Origin: Taudactylus pleione
Taxonomy: Eukaryota > Chordata > Amphibia > Anura > Myobatrachidae
Direction: 5' to 3'
DNA length: 64,000 nucleotides
Assembly (NCBI GenBank): GCA_031769625.1
Contig: JAUIMM010000202.1
Location: forward strand, 7,860,001-7,924,000
Every line of letters starts with the position of its first letter. The first letter of the stretch is position 1. A model generated the notes under the pieces. The model saw nothing but the letters and a program-made list of their open reading frames with translations, made no database searches and was not told the DNA's origin. Both the position numbers and the translations under genes were made by a program. Below, piece after piece: positions 39,080-52,420 of this stretch.

Positions 39080-39969
39080 TCATAACTAGCTAAACCCTAA
39101 TCTTTACAGTTTGAAGCTTTCCAAAAAGGAGAAACAGTGCAAACGCACCTGCTAAAGATCCAGCGATGGCAGCAAACCTCACAGAATGATCCTTCTTCTG
39201 ACAGGTAAGTGCTACTAATTGACGTCATCTAGCAGACACTTCCTGCCAAAATACTGTGTATGCTTTGATCATCCAGAACTTTCATCCTACTGATCCTGGA
39301 GCGCCATGGGGTCCCACATAGTGAACACTGTCATTCCTCTGCAAATGACTCAGGTCTCAATCTTCTCAACAAAAGACTCCTAAGTTCCATCTTGACTGTA
39401 AACAAGATCAGCAGTGGAGAAGAAGGCTAGCCATTTACCTCTTGGCATCAGGGTGGAGACCAAACAGTGGTCAAAGAAAGATTCCTTCTAAATTGGTGTA
39501 TTCTACCGCTGCATTACGACACATTATTACATTGTTTGGCATCATATTTACCTAATGTTATCTGCCGTAGCATTTTGTCCCTATATAAAATGTTGATGTA
39601 TCACTGTTATGAATTGTTATCTGCTGCATTTTAACTTTATGTTTAACATTGTTATATATGTTATACACTTTTTACCTGTATGACATAGTATAATGTGCTT
39701 ATATTACCATCATGCATTGTCTATATTATTTGTACATTGCCGCAGTATTATGTTTTAAGATTAAATTGTAATATAATAGTTATATGTTGTTGACTTAAGT
39801 ATATGTGCCTCTGTATAAAGCATTGTTATGTATTATGTTAATACAATGTTATCGTTTGCAAAAAAAGTGTTCAATAAATTAATGTATTGTGTTTATACAT
39901 TGTTGTGTTGGAGAAAAGGGTCTTGATTCCCTGATTGGCTCAAAAATAGTTTAAATTAAAAATGGTGTT
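39080..39969 (+). repeat. Monomer 45 (890 bp)
   Basis: 4/8-like 5' part; TAAACCCTAATC, ACTAATTGACG, GGTCTCAATC, in-frame TAG. Confidence 0.95.
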
Positions 39970-40858
39970 TAATAACTAGCTAAGCCTTAATCTTTACAGT
40001 TTGAGGCTTTCCAAAAAGGAGAAACAGTGCAAACGCACCTGCTAAAGATCCAGCGATGGCGGCAAACCTCACGGAATGATCCTTCTTGTGACAGGTAAGT
40101 GCTACTAATGGAAGTCATCAAGCAGACACTTTCTGCCAAAATACTGTGTATGCTTTGATCATCCAGAACTTTCATCCTACTGATCCTGGAGCTCCATAGG
40201 GTCCCACATAGTGAACACTGTCATTCCTCTACAAATGACTCAGGTCTCTATCTTCTCAACAAAAGACTCCTAAGTTAACTCTTGACTGTAGACAAGATCA
40301 GCAGTGGAGAAGAAGGCCAGCCATTTACCTCTTGGCATCAGGGTGGAGACCAAACAGAGGTCAAAGAAAGATTCCTTCTAAATTGGTGTACTCTACCGCT
40401 GTATTACGACACATTATTACATTGTTTGGCATCATATTTACCTAATGTTATCTGCCGTAGCATTTTGGCCCTATATAAAATGTTGATGTATCACTGTTAT
40501 GAATTGTTATCTGCTGCATTTTAACTTTATGTTTAGCATTATTATATATGTTATACACTTTTTACCTGTATGACATAGTATAATGTGCTTATATTACCAT
40601 CATGCATCATCTATATTATTTGTACATTGCCGCAGTATTATGTTTTGAGATTAAATTGTAATGTAATAGTTATATGTTGTTGACTTCAGCATATTTGCCT
40701 CTGTATAAAGCATTGTTATGTATTATGTTAATACAATGTTATCGTTTGCAAAAAAGTGTTCAATAAATTAATGTATTGTGTTTATACATTGTTGTGTTGG
40801 AGAAAAGGGTCTTGATTCCCTGTTTGGCTCAAAAATGGTTTAAATTTAAAATGGTGTT
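39970..40858 (+). repeat. Monomer 46 (889 bp)
   Basis: Starts TAATAACTAG. GTTAACTCTTG puts an in-frame TAA early in segment 2; CAGAGGTCAAAG. Confidence 0.95.
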
Positions 40859-41748
40859 TCATAACTAGCTAAGCCTTAATCTTTACAGTTTGAGGCTTTC
40901 CAAAAAGTAGAAACAGTGCAAACGCACCTGCTAAAGATCCAGCGATGGCGGCAAACCTCACGGAATGATCCTTCTTCTGACAGGTAAGTGCTACTAATGG
41001 AAGTCATCAAGCAGACACTTTCTGCCAAAATATTGTGTATGCTTTGATCATCCAGAACTTTCATCCTACTGATCCTGGAGCTCCATAGGGTCCCACATAG
41101 TGAACACTGTCATTCCTCTACAAATGACTCAGGTCTCTATCTTATCAACAAAAGACTCCTAAGTTCCATCTTGACTGTAGACAAGATCAGCAGTGGAGAA
41201 GAAGGCTAGCCATTTACCTCTTGGCATCAGGGTGGAGACCAAACAGTGGTCAAAGAAAGATTCCTTCGAAATTGGTGTACTCTACCGCTGTATTACGACA
41301 CATTATTACATTGTTTGGCATCATATTTACCTAATGTTATCTGCCGTAGCATTTTTGGCCCTATATAAAATGTTGATGTATCACTGTTATGAATTGTAAT
41401 CTGCTGCATTTTAACTTTATGTTTAGCATTTTTATATATGTTATACACTTTTTACCTGTATGACATAGTATAATGTGCTTATATTACCATCATGCATCAT
41501 CTATATTATTTGTACATTGCCGCAGTATTATGTTTTGAGATTAAATTGTAATGTAATAGTTATATGTTGTTGACTTAAGCATATTTGCCTCTGTATAAAG
41601 CATTGTTATGTATTATGTTAATACAATGTTATCGTTTGCAAAAAAGTGTTCAATAAATTAATGTATTGTATTTCTACATTGTTGTGTTGGAGAAAAGGGT
41701 CTTGATTCCCTGTTTGGCTCAAAAATGTTTTAAATTTAAAATGGTGTT
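40859..41748 (+). repeat. Monomer 47 (890 bp)
   Basis: AAAGTAGAAAC in exon segment, CTTATCAAC in the acceptor tract, in-frame TAG, CCTTCGAAATTGG, one extra T at CATTTTTGG. Confidence 0.95.
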
Positions 41749-42638
41749 TCATAACTAGCTAAGCCTTAATCTTTACAGTTTGAGGCTTTCCAAAAAGGAG
41801 AAACAGTGCAAACGCACCTGCTAAAGATCCAGCAATGGCGGCAAACCTTACAGAATGATCCTTCTTCTGACAGGTAAGTGCTACTAATGGACGTCATCTA
41901 GCAGACACTTCCTGCCAAAACACTGTGTATGCTTTGATCATCCAGAACTTTCATCCTACTGATCCTGGAGTTCCATGGGGTCCCACATAGTGAACACTGT
42001 CATTCCTCTGCAAATGACTCAGGTCTCTATCTTCTCAACAAAAGACTCCTAAGTTCCATCTTGACTGAAGACAAGATCAGCAGTGGAGAAGAAGGCCAGC
42101 CATTTACCTCTTGGCATCAGGGTGGAGACCAAACAGTGGTCAAAGAAAGATTCCTTCTTAATTGGTGAACTCTCCCGCTGTATTACGACACATTATTACA
42201 TTGTTTGGCATCATATTTACCTAATGTTATCTGCCGTAGCATTTTGTCCCTATATAAAATGTTGATGTATCACTGTTATGAATTGTAAACTGCTGCATTT
42301 TAACTTTATGTTTAGCATTATTATATATGTTATACACTTTTTACCTGTATGACATAGTATAATGTGCTTATATTACCATCATGCATCATCTATATTATTT
42401 GTACATTGCCGCAGTATTATGTTTTGAGATTAAATTGTAATGTAATAGTTATATGTTGTTGACTTAAGCACATTTGCCTCTGTATATAGCATTGTTATGT
42501 ATTATGTTAATACAATGTTATCTTTTGCAAAAAAAGGGTTCAATAAATTAATGTATTGTGTTTATACATTGTTGTGTTGGAGAAAAAGGTCTTGATTCCC
42601 TGATTGGCTCAAAAATAGTTTAAATTTAAAATGGTGTT
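41749..42638 (+). repeat. Monomer 48 (890 bp)
   Basis: ACCTTACAG, GACTGAAGAC, and TTGGTGAAC giving an in-frame TGA. Confidence 0.95.
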
Positions 42639-43527
42639 TCATAACTAGCTAAGCCTTAATCTTTACAGTTTGAGGCTTTCCAAAAAGGAGAAACAGTGCA
42701 AACGCACCTGCTAAAGATCCAGCGATGGCGGCAAACCTCACGGAATGATCCGTCTTGTGACAGGTAAGTGCTACTAATGGAAGTCATCAAGCAGACACTT
42801 TCTGCCAAAATACTGTGTATGCTTTGATCATCCAGAACTTTCATCCTACTGATCCTGGAGCTCCATGGGGTCCCACATAGTGAACACTGTCATTCCTCTG
42901 CAAATGACTCAGGTCTCTATCTTCTCAACAAAAGACTCCTAAGTTCCATCTTGACTGTAGACAAGATCAGCAGTGGAGAAGAAGGCCAGCCATTTACCTC
43001 TTGGCATCAGGGTGGAGACCAAACAGTGGTCAAAGAAAGATTCCTTCTAAATTGGTGTACTCTACCGCTGTATTACGACACATTACTACATTGTTTGGCA
43101 TCATATTTACCTAATGTTATCTGCCGTAGTATTTTGTCCCTATATAAAATGTTGATGTATCACTGTTATGAATTGTTATCTGCTGCATTTTAACTTTGTG
43201 TTTAACATTGTTATATGTGTTATACACTTTTTACCTGTATGACATAGTATAATGTGCTTATATTACCATCATGCATCATCTATATTATTTGTACATTGCC
43301 GCAGTATTATGTTTTAAGATTAAATTGTAATGTAATAGTTATATGTTGTTGACTTAAGCATATTTGCCTCTGTATAAAGCATTGTTATGTATTATGTTAA
43401 TACAATGTTATAGTTTGCAAAAAAGTGTTCAATAAACTAATGTATTGTGTTTATACATTGTTGTGTTGGAGAAAAGGGTCTTGATTCCCTGATTGGCTCA
43501 AAAATGGTTTAAATTTAAAATGGTGTT
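42639..43527 (+). repeat. Monomer 49 (889 bp)
   Basis: GATCCGTCTTG; CATTACTAC; CGTAGTATT; AATAAACTAATG after the signal. 3' part shared with 60. Confidence 0.95.
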
Positions 43528-44416
43528 TCATAACTAGCTAAGCCTTAATCTTTATAGTTTGAGGCTTTCCAAAAAGGGGAAACAGTGCAAACGCACCTGC
43601 TAAAGATCCAGCGATGGCGGCAAACCTCACGGAATGATCCTTCTTCTGACAGGTAAGTGCTACTAATGGAAGTCATCAAGCAGACACTTCCTGCCAAAAT
43701 ACTGTGTATGCTTTGATCATCCAGAACTTTCATCCTACTGATCCTGGAGCGCCATGGGGTCCCACATAGTGAACACTGTCATTCCTCTGCAAATGACTCA
43801 GGTCTCTATCTTCTCAACAAAAGACTCCTAAGTTCCATCTTGACTGTAGACAAGATCAGCAGTGGAGAAGAAGGCCAGCCATTTACCTCTTGGCATCAGG
43901 GAGGAGACCAAACAGTGGTCAAAGAAAGATTCCTTCTAAATTGGTGTACTCTACCGCTGTATTACGACACATTATTACATTGTTTGGCATCATATTTACC
44001 TAATGTTATCTGCCGTAGCATTTTGGCCCTATATAAAATGTTGATGTATCACTGTTATGAATTGTAATCTGCTGCATTTTAACTTTATGTTTAGCATTAT
44101 TATATATGTTATACACTTTTTACCTGTATGACATAGTATAATGTGCTTATATTACCATCATGCATCATCTATATTATTTGTACATTGCCGCAGTATTATG
44201 TTTTGAGATTAAATTGTAATGTAATAGTTATATGTTGTTGACTTAAGCATATTTGCCTCTGTATAAAGCATTGTTATGTACTATGTTAATACAATGTTAT
44301 CGTTTGCAAAAAAGTGTTCAATAAATTAATGTATTGTGTTTATACATTGTTGTGTTGGAGAAAAGGGTCTTGATTCCCTGTTTGGCTCAAAAATGGTTTA
44401 AATTTAAAATGGTGTT
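43528..44416 (+). repeat. Monomer 50 (889 bp)
   Basis: TTTATAG acceptor; GGGGAAAC; GGAGCGCC; GTACTATG. Recurs as 52. Confidence 0.95.
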
Positions 44417-44446
44417 TCATAACTAGCTAAGCCTTAATCTTTACAG

Positions 44447-44541
44447 TTTGAGGCTTTCCAAAAAGGAGAAACAGTGCAAACGCACCTGCTAAAGATCCAG
44501 CGATGGCGGCAAACCTCACAGAATGATCCTTCTTCTGACAG
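44447..44541 (+). other. Exon-like segment 1, subtype A reference (monomer 51)
   Basis: Same 95-bp layout as in monomer 61: acceptor-like TTTACAG before it and CAG|GTAAGTG after it (GT at 44542). This copy represents subtype A, where the second acceptor is the AG of CAACAAAAG ending at 44712, giving a 171-bp intron-like gap. Here the usual TGA at CTTTGATC reads CTTTGTTC, so the TAA inside the donor is the only stop between the two open segments. The same change occurs in monomers 53, 66 and 72. Confidence 0.5.
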
Positions 44542-44712
44542 GTAAGTGCTACTAATGGACGTCATCTAGCAGACACTTCCTGCCAAAACACTGTGTATGC
44601 TTTGTTCATCCAGAACTTTCATCCTACTGATCCTGGAGTTCCATGGGGTCCCACATAGTGAACACTGTCATTCCTCTGCAAATGACTCAGGTCTCTATCT
44701 TCTCAACAAAAG
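44542..44712 (+). other. Intron-like segment, 171 bp, monomer 51 (subtype A)
   Basis: GTAAGTG to AACAAAAG; 171 bp, exactly 57 codons. Subtype A has an extra upstream CAG (in ACTCAGGTC) that is absent from subtype B. Using that CAG would give 149 bp and break the frame. The final AG is preceded by A, a weaker acceptor context than the CAG of subtype B. Confidence 0.4.
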
Positions 44713-44971
44713 ACTCCTAAGTTCCATCTTGACTGTAGACAAGATCAGCAGTGGAGAAGAAGGCCAGCCATTTACCTCTTGGCATCAGGGTGGAGACCAA
44801 ACAGTGGTCAAAGAAAGATTCCTTCTAAATTGGTGTACTCTCCCGCTGTATTACGACACATTATTACATTGTTTGGCATCCTATTTACCTAATGTTATCT
44901 GCCGTAGCATTTTGTCCCTATATAAAATGTTGATGTATCACTGTTATGAATTGTTATCGGCTGCATTTTAA
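44713..44971 (+). other. Exon-like segment 2, monomer 51
   Basis: Open from the proposed junction (AG plus A forms Arg) to TAA at 44969-44971. Without splicing, the frame is open from 44545, directly after the donor TAA, because the TGA is lost in this copy. Confidence 0.4.
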
Positions 44972-45306
44972 CTTTATGTTTAACATTGTTATATATGTTA
45001 TACACTTTTTACCTGTATGACATAGTATAATATGCTTATATTACCATCATGCATTATCTATATTATTTGTACATTGCCGCAGTATTATGTTTTGAGATTA
45101 AATTGTAATGTAATAGTTATATGTTGTTGACTTAAGCACATTTGCCTCTGTATATAGCATTGTTATGTATTATGTTAATACAATGTTATCTTTTGCAAAA
45201 ATAGAGTTCAATAAATTAATGTATTGTGTTTATACATTGTTGTGTTGGAGAAAAGGGTCTTGATTCCCTGATTGGCTCAAAAATGGTTTAAATTTAAAAT
45301 GGTGTT

Positions 45307-46195
45307 TCATAACTAGCTAAGCCTTAATCTTTATAGTTTGAGGCTTTCCAAAAAGGAGAAACAGTGCAAACGCACCTGCTAAAGATCCAGCGATGGCGGC
45401 AAACCTCACGGAATGATCCTTCTTCTGACAGGTAAGTGCTACTAATGGAAGTCATCAAGCAGACACTTCCTGCCAAAATACTGTGTATGCTTTGATCATC
45501 CAGAACTTTCATCCTACTGATCCTGGAGCGCCATGGGGTCCCACATAGTGAACACTGTCATTCCTCTGCAAATGACTCAGGTCTCTATCTTCTCAACAAA
45601 AGACTCCTAAGTTCCATCTTGACTGTAGACAAGATCAGCAGTGGAGAAGAAGGCCAGCCATTTACCTCTTGGCATCAGGGAGGAGACCAAACAGTGGTCA
45701 AAGAAAGATTCCTTCTAAATTGGTGTACTCTACCGCTGTATTACGACACATTATTACATTGTTTGGCATCATATTTACCTAATGTTATCTGCCGTAGCAT
45801 TTTGGCCCTATATAAAATGTTGATGTATCACTGTTATGAATTGTAATCTGCTGCATTTTAACTTTATGTTTAGCATTATTATATATGTTATACACTTTTT
45901 ACCTGTATGACATAGTATAATGTGCTTATATTACCATCATGCATCATCTATATTATTTGTACATTGCCGCAGTATTATGTTTTGAGATTAAATTGTAATG
46001 TAATAGTTATATGTTGTTGACTTAAGCATATTTGCCTCTGTATAAAGCATTGTTATGTACTATGTTAATACAATGTTATCGTTTGCAAAAAAGTGTTCAA
46101 TAAATTAATGTATTGTGTTTATACATTGTTGTGTTGGAGAAAAGGGTCTTGATTCCCTGTTTGGCTCAAAAATGGTTTAAATTTAAAATGGTGTT
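45307..46195 (+). repeat. Monomer 52 (889 bp)
   Basis: Counterpart of 50; TTTATAG acceptor kept. Confidence 0.95.
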
Positions 46196-47085
46196 TCATA
46201 ACTAGCTAAGCCTTAATCTTTACAGTTTGAGGCTTTCCAAAAAGGAGAAACAGTGCAAACGCACCTGCTAAAGATCCAGCGATGGCGGCAAACCTCACAG
46301 AATGATCCTTCTTCTGACAGGTAAGTGCTACTAATGGACGTCATCTAGCAGACACTTCCTGCCAAAACACTGTGTATGCTTTGTTCATCCAGAACTTTCA
46401 TCCTACTGATCCTGGAGTTCCATGGGGTCCCACATAGTGAACACTGTCATTCCTCTGCAAATGACTCAGGTCTCTATCTTCTCAACAAAAGACTCCTAAG
46501 TTCCATCTTGACTGTAGACAAGATCAGCAGTGGAGAAGAAGGCCAGCCATTTACCTCTTGGCATCAGGGTGGAGACCAAACAGTGGTCAAAGAAAGATTC
46601 CTTCTAAATTGGTGTACTCTCCCGCTGTATTACGACACATTATTACATTGTTTGGCATCATATTTACCTAATGTTATCTGCCGTAGCATTTTGTCCCTAT
46701 ATAAAATGTTGATGTATCACTGTTATGAATTGTTATCGGCTGCATTTTAACTTTATGTTTAACATTGTTATATATGTTATACACTTTTTACCTGTATGAC
46801 ATAGTATAATATGCTTATATTACCATCATGCATTATCTATATTATTTGTACATTGCCGCAGTATTATGTTTTGAGATTAAATTGTAATGTAATAGTTATA
46901 TGTTGTTGACTTAAGCACATTTGCCTCTGTATATAGCATTGTTATGTATTATGTTAATACAATGTTATCTTTTGCAAAAATAGAGTTCAATAAATTAATG
47001 TATTGTGTTTATACATTGTTGTGTTGGAGAAAAGGGTCTTGATTCCCTGATTGGCTCAAAAATAGCTTAAATTTAAAATGGTGTT
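46196..47085 (+). repeat. Monomer 53 (890 bp)
   Basis: Counterpart of 51; intronic TGA also absent. Confidence 0.95.
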
Positions 47086-47972
47086 TCATAACTAGCTAAG
47101 CCTTAATCTTTACAGTTTGAGGCTTTCCAAAAAGGAGAAACAGTGCAAACGCACCTGCTAAAGATCCAGCGATGGCGGCAAACCTCACGGAATGATCCTT
47201 CTTCTGACAGGTAAGTGCTACTAATGGAAGTCATCAAGCAGACACTTCCTGCCAAAATACTGTGTATGCTTTGATCATCCAGAACTTTCATCCTACTGAT
47301 CCTGGAGCTCCATGGGGTCCCACGTAGTAAACAGTGTCATTCCTCTGCAAATGACTCATGTCTCTATCTTCTCAGCAAAAGACTCCTAAGTTGCATCTTG
47401 ACTGTAGACAACATCAGCAGTGGAGAAGGCCAGCCATTTACCTCTTGGCATCAGGGTGGAGACCAAACAGTGGACAAAGAAAGATTCCTTCTAAATTGGT
47501 GTACTCTACCGCTGTATTATGACACTTTATTATATTGTTTGGCATCATATTTACCTAATGTTATCTGCCGTAGCATTTTGGCCCTATATAAAATGTTGAT
47601 GTATCACTGTTATGAATTGTTATCTGCTGCATTTTAACTTTATGTTTAACATTGTTATATATGTTATACACTTTTTACCTGTATGACATAGTATAATGTG
47701 CTTATATTACCATCATGCATTGTCTATATTATTTGTACATTGCCGCAGTATTATGTTTTAAGATTAAATTGTAATATAATAGTTATATGTTGTTGACTTA
47801 AGCATATTTGCCTCTGTATAAAGCATTGTTATGTATAATGTTAATACAATGTTATCGTTTAGAAAAAAAGTGTTCAATAGATTAATGTATTGTGTTTATA
47901 CATTCTTGTGTAGGAGAAATGGGTCTTGATTCCCTGATTGGCTCAAAAATAGCTTAAATTTAAAATGGTGTT
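47086..47972 (+). repeat. Monomer 54 (887 bp)
   Basis: Subtype B; 3-bp in-frame deletion GAGAAGGCC; GTGGACAAAG; AATAGA; GTGTAGGAGAAATGGG. Confidence 0.95.
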
Positions 47973-48862
47973 TCATAACTAGCTAAGCCTTAATCTTTAC
48001 AGTTTGAGGCTTTCCAAAAAGGAGAAACAGTGCAAATGCACCTGCTAAAGATCCAGCGATGGCGGCAAACCTCACGGAATGATCCTTCTTCTGACAGGTA
48101 AGTGCTACTAATGGAAGTCATCAAGCAGACACTTCCTGCCAAAATACTGTGTATGCTTTGATCATCCAGAACTTTCATCCTACTGATCCTGGAGCTCCAT
48201 GGGGTCCCACGTAGAGAACAGTGTCATTCCTCTGCAAATGACTCATGTCTCTATCTTCTCAGCAAAAGACTCCTAAGTTGCATCTTGACTGTAGACAACA
48301 TCAGCAGTGGAGAAGAAGGCCAGCCATTTACCTCTTGGCATCAGGGTGGAAACCAAACAGTGGTCAAAGAAAGATTCCTTCTAAATTGGTGTACTCTACC
48401 GCTGAATTACGACACATTATTACATTGTTTGGCATCATATTTACCTAATGTTATCTGCCGTAGCATTTTGTCTCTATATAAAATGTTGATGTATCACTGC
48501 TATGAATTGTTATCTGCTGCATTTTAACTTTATGTTTAACATTGTTATATATGTTATACACTTTTTACCTGTATGACATAGTATAATGTGCTTATATTAC
48601 CATCATGCATTATCTATATTATTTGTACATTGCCGCAGTATTATGTTTTAAGATTAAATTGTAATGTAATAGTTATATGTTGTTGACTTAAGCACATTTG
48701 CCTCTGTATATAGCATTGTTATATATTATGTTAATACAATGTTATCTTTTGCAAAAATAGAGTTCAATAAATTAATGTATTGTGTTTATACATTGTTGTG
48801 TTGGAGAAAAGGGTCTTGATTCCCTGATTGGCTCAAAAATAGCTTAAATTTAAAATGGTGTT
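47973..48862 (+). repeat. Monomer 55 (890 bp)
   Basis: Subtype B with ATG; CGTAGAGAAC; CTGAATTACG; CACTGCTATG. Related to 61 and 63. Confidence 0.95.
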
Positions 48863-49751
48863 TCATAACTAGCTAAGCCTTAATCTTTACAGTTTGAGGC
48901 TTTCCAAAAAGGAGAAACAGTGCAAACGCACCTGCTAAAGATCCAGCGATGGCGGCAAACCTCACGGAATGATCCTGCTTCTGACAGGTAAGTGCTACTA
49001 ATGGAAGTCATCAAGCAGATACATCCTGCCAAAATACTGTGTATGCTTTGATCATCCAGAACTTTCATCCTACTGAACCTGGAGCTCCATGGGGTCCCAC
49101 ATAGTGAACACTGTCATTCCTCTGCAAATGACTCAGGACTCTATCTTCTCAAAAAAAGACTCCTAAGTTCCATCTTAACTGTAGACAAGATCAGCAGTGG
49201 AGAAGAAGGCCAGCCATTTACCTCCTGGCATCAGGGTGGAAACCAAACAGTGGTCAAAGAAAGATTCCTTCTAAATTGGTGTACTCTACCGCTGTATTAC
49301 GACACATTAAAACATTGTTTGGCATCATATTTACCTAATGTTATCTGCCGTAGCATTTTGTCTCTATATAAAATGTTGATGTATCACTGCTATGAATTGT
49401 TATCTGCTGCATTTTAACTTTATGTTTAACATTGTTATATATGTTATACACTTTTTACCTGTATGACATAGTATAATGTGCTTATATTACCATCATGCAT
49501 TATCTATATTATTTGCACATTGCCGCAGTATTATATTTTAAGATTAAATTGTAATGTAATAGTTATATGTTGTTGACTTAAGCATATTTCCCTCTGTATA
49601 AAGCATTGTTATGTATTATGTTAATACAATGTTATCGTTTGCAAAAAAGAGTTCAATAAATTAATGTATTGTGTTTATACATTGTTGTGTTGGAGAAAAG
49701 GGTCTTGATTCCCTGATTGGCTCAAAAATGATTGAAATTTAAAATGGTGTT
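48863..49751 (+). repeat. Monomer 56 (889 bp)
   Basis: CCTGCTTC; GATACATCC; CTCAAAAAAAG acceptor variant; ATCTTAACTG; CATTAAAACATTG. Confidence 0.95.
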
Positions 49752-50641
49752 TCATAACTAGCTAAGCCTTAATCTTTACAGTTTGAGGCTTTCCAAAAAG
49801 GAGAAACAGTGCAAACGCACCTGCTAAAGATCCAGTGATGGCGGCAAACCTCACGGAATGATCCTTCTTCTGACAGGTAAGTGCTACTAATGGAAGTCAT
49901 CTAGCAGACACTTCCTGCCAAAATACTGTGTATGCTTTGATCATCCAAAACTTTCATCCTACTGATCCTGGAGCTCCATGGGGTCCCACGTAGTGAACAG
50001 TGTCATTCCTCTGCAAATTACTCATGTCTCTATCTTCTCAGCAAAAGACTCCTAAGTTGCATCTTGACTGTAGACAACATCAGCAGCGGAGAAGAAGGCC
50101 AGCCATTTACCTCTTGGCATCAGGGTGGAAACCAAACAGTGGTCAAAGAAAGATTCCTTCTAAATTGGTGTACTCTACTGCTGTATTACGACACTTTATT
50201 ATATTGTTTAGCATCATATTTACCTAATGTTATCTGCCGTAGCATTTTGGCCCTATATAAAATGTTGATGTATCACTGTTATGAATTGTTATCTGCTGCA
50301 TTTTAACTTTATGTTTAGCATTATTATATATGTTATACACTTTTTACCTGTATGACATAGTATAATGTGCTTATATTACCATCATGCATTGTCTATATTA
50401 TTTGTACATTGCCGCAGTATTATGTTTTAAGATTAAATTGTAATGTAATAGTTATATGTAGTTGACTTAAGCACATTTGCCTCTGTATATAGCATTGTTA
50501 TGTATTATGTTAATACAATGTTATCTTTTGCAAAAATAGAGTTCAATAAATTAATGTATTGTGTTTATACATTGTTGTGTTGGAGAAAAGGGTCTTGATT
50601 CCCTGATTGGCTCAAAAATAGCTTAAATTTAAAATGGTGTT
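49752..50641 (+). repeat. Monomer 57 (890 bp)
   Basis: Subtype B; CAGTGATGG makes an in-frame TGA in exon segment 1; CATCCAAAAC; AGCAGCGG. Confidence 0.95.
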
Positions 50642-51531
50642 TCATAACTAGCTAAGCCTTAATCTTTACAGTTTGAGGCTTTCCAAAAAGGAGAAACAGT
50701 GCAAACGCACCTGATAAAGATCCAGTGATGGCGGCAAACCTCACGGAATGATCCTTCTTGTGACAGGTAAGTGCTACTAATGGAAGTCATCAAGCAGATA
50801 CTTCCTGCCAAAATACTGTGTATGCTTTGATCATCCAGAACTTTCATCCTACTGAACCTGGAGCTCCATGGGGTCCCACATAGTGAACACTGTCATTCCT
50901 CTGCAAATGACTCAGGTCTCTATCTTCTCAAAAAAAGACTCCTAAGTTCCATCTTGACTGTAGACAAGATCAGCAGTGGAGAAGAAGGCCAGCCATTTAC
51001 CTCTTGGCATCAGGGTGGAAACCAAACAGTGGTCAAAGAAAGATTCCTTCTAAATTGGTGTACTCTACCGCTGTATTACGACACATTATTACATTGTTTG
51101 GCATCATATTTACCTAATGTTATCTGCCGTAGAATTCTGTCCCTATATAAAATGTTGATGTATCACTGTTATGAATTGTTATCGGCTGCATTTTAACTTT
51201 ATGTTTAACATTGTTATATATGTTATACACTTTTTACCTGTATGACATAGTATAATATGCTTATATTACCATCATGCATTATCTATATTATTTGTACATT
51301 GCCGCAGTATTATGTTTTGAGATTAAATTGTAATGTAATAGTTATATGTTGTTGACTTAAGCACATTTGCCTCTGTATATAGCATTGTTATGTATTATGT
51401 TAATACAATGTTATCTTTTGCAAAAATAGAGTTCAATAAATTAATGTATTGTGTTTATACATTGTTGTGTTGGAGAAAAGGGTCTTGATTCCCTGATTGG
51501 CTCAAAAATAGCTTAAATTTAAAATGGTGTT
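50642..51531 (+). repeat. Monomer 58 (890 bp)
   Basis: CTGATAAAG, CAGTGATGG (in-frame TGA), CTCAAAAAAAG, GTAGAATTCTG. Confidence 0.95.
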
Positions 51532-52420
51532 TCATAACTAGCTAAGCCTTAATCTTTACAGTTTGAGGCTTTCCAAAAAGGGGAAACAGTGCAAACGCAC
51601 CTGCTAAAGATCCAGCGATGGCGGCAAACCTCACGGAATGATCCTTCTTCTGACAGGTAAGTGCTACTAATGGAAGTCAACAAGCAGACACTTCCTGCCA
51701 AAATACTGTGTATGCTTTGATCATCCAGAACTTTCATCCAACTGATCCTGGAGCGCCATGGGGTCCCACATAGTGAACACTGTCATTCCTCTGCAAATGA
51801 CTCAGGTCTCTATCTTCTCAACAAAAGACTCCTAAGTTCCATCTTGACTGTAGACAAGATCAGCAGTGGAGAAGAAGGCCAGCCATTTACCTCTTGGCAT
51901 CAGGGAGGAGACCAAACAGTGGTCAAAGAAAGATTCCTTCTAAATTGGTGTACTCTACCGCTGTATTACGACACATTATTACATTGTTTGGCATCATATT
52001 TACCTAATGTTATCTGCCGTAGCATTTTGGCCCTATATAAAATGTTGATGTATCACTGTTATGAATTGTAAACTGCTGCATTTTAACTTTATGTTTAGCA
52101 TTATTATATATGTTATACACTTTTTACCTGTATGACATAGTATAATGTGCTTATATTACCATCATGCATCATCTATATTATTTGTACATTGCCGCAGTAT
52201 TATGTTTTGAGATTAAATTGTAATGTAATAGTTATATGTTGTTGACTTAAGCATATTTGCCTCTGTATAAAGCATTGTTATGTATTATGTTAATACAATG
52301 TTATTGTTTGCAAAAAAGTGTTCAATAAATTAATGTATTGTGTTTATACATTGTTGTGTTGGAGAAAAGGGTCTTGATTCCCTGTTTGGCTCAAAAATTG
52401 TTTAAATTTAAAATGGTGTT
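51532..52420 (+). repeat. Monomer 59 (889 bp)
   Basis: 50-like (GGGGAAAC, GGAGCGCC); GTCAACAAGC; TTATTGTTTGC. Confidence 0.95.

Larger units (their letters stand above)
44417..45306 (+). repeat. Monomer 51 (890 bp)
   Basis: CTTTGTTCATCC removes the intronic TGA; TATCGGCTGC. Recurs as 53. Confidence 0.95.
43528..47085 (+). repeat. Duplicated dimer, 1779 bp (monomers 50-51 and 52-53)
   Basis: Shared private markers: TTTATAG acceptor and GTACTATG in 50/52; TTTGTTCATCC, TATCGGCTGC and ATAATATGC in 51/53. Seen differences include GGGGAAAC (50) against GGAGAAAC (52) and GCATCCTATT (51) against GCATCATATT (53). Confidence 0.88.

Noticed and set aside
48245..48448. 67-residue frame starting ATGTCTCTATC in subtype B copies
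   Set aside because: It is a shifted frame over the acceptor and segment 2, created by the CAGG to CATG change, without independent support.
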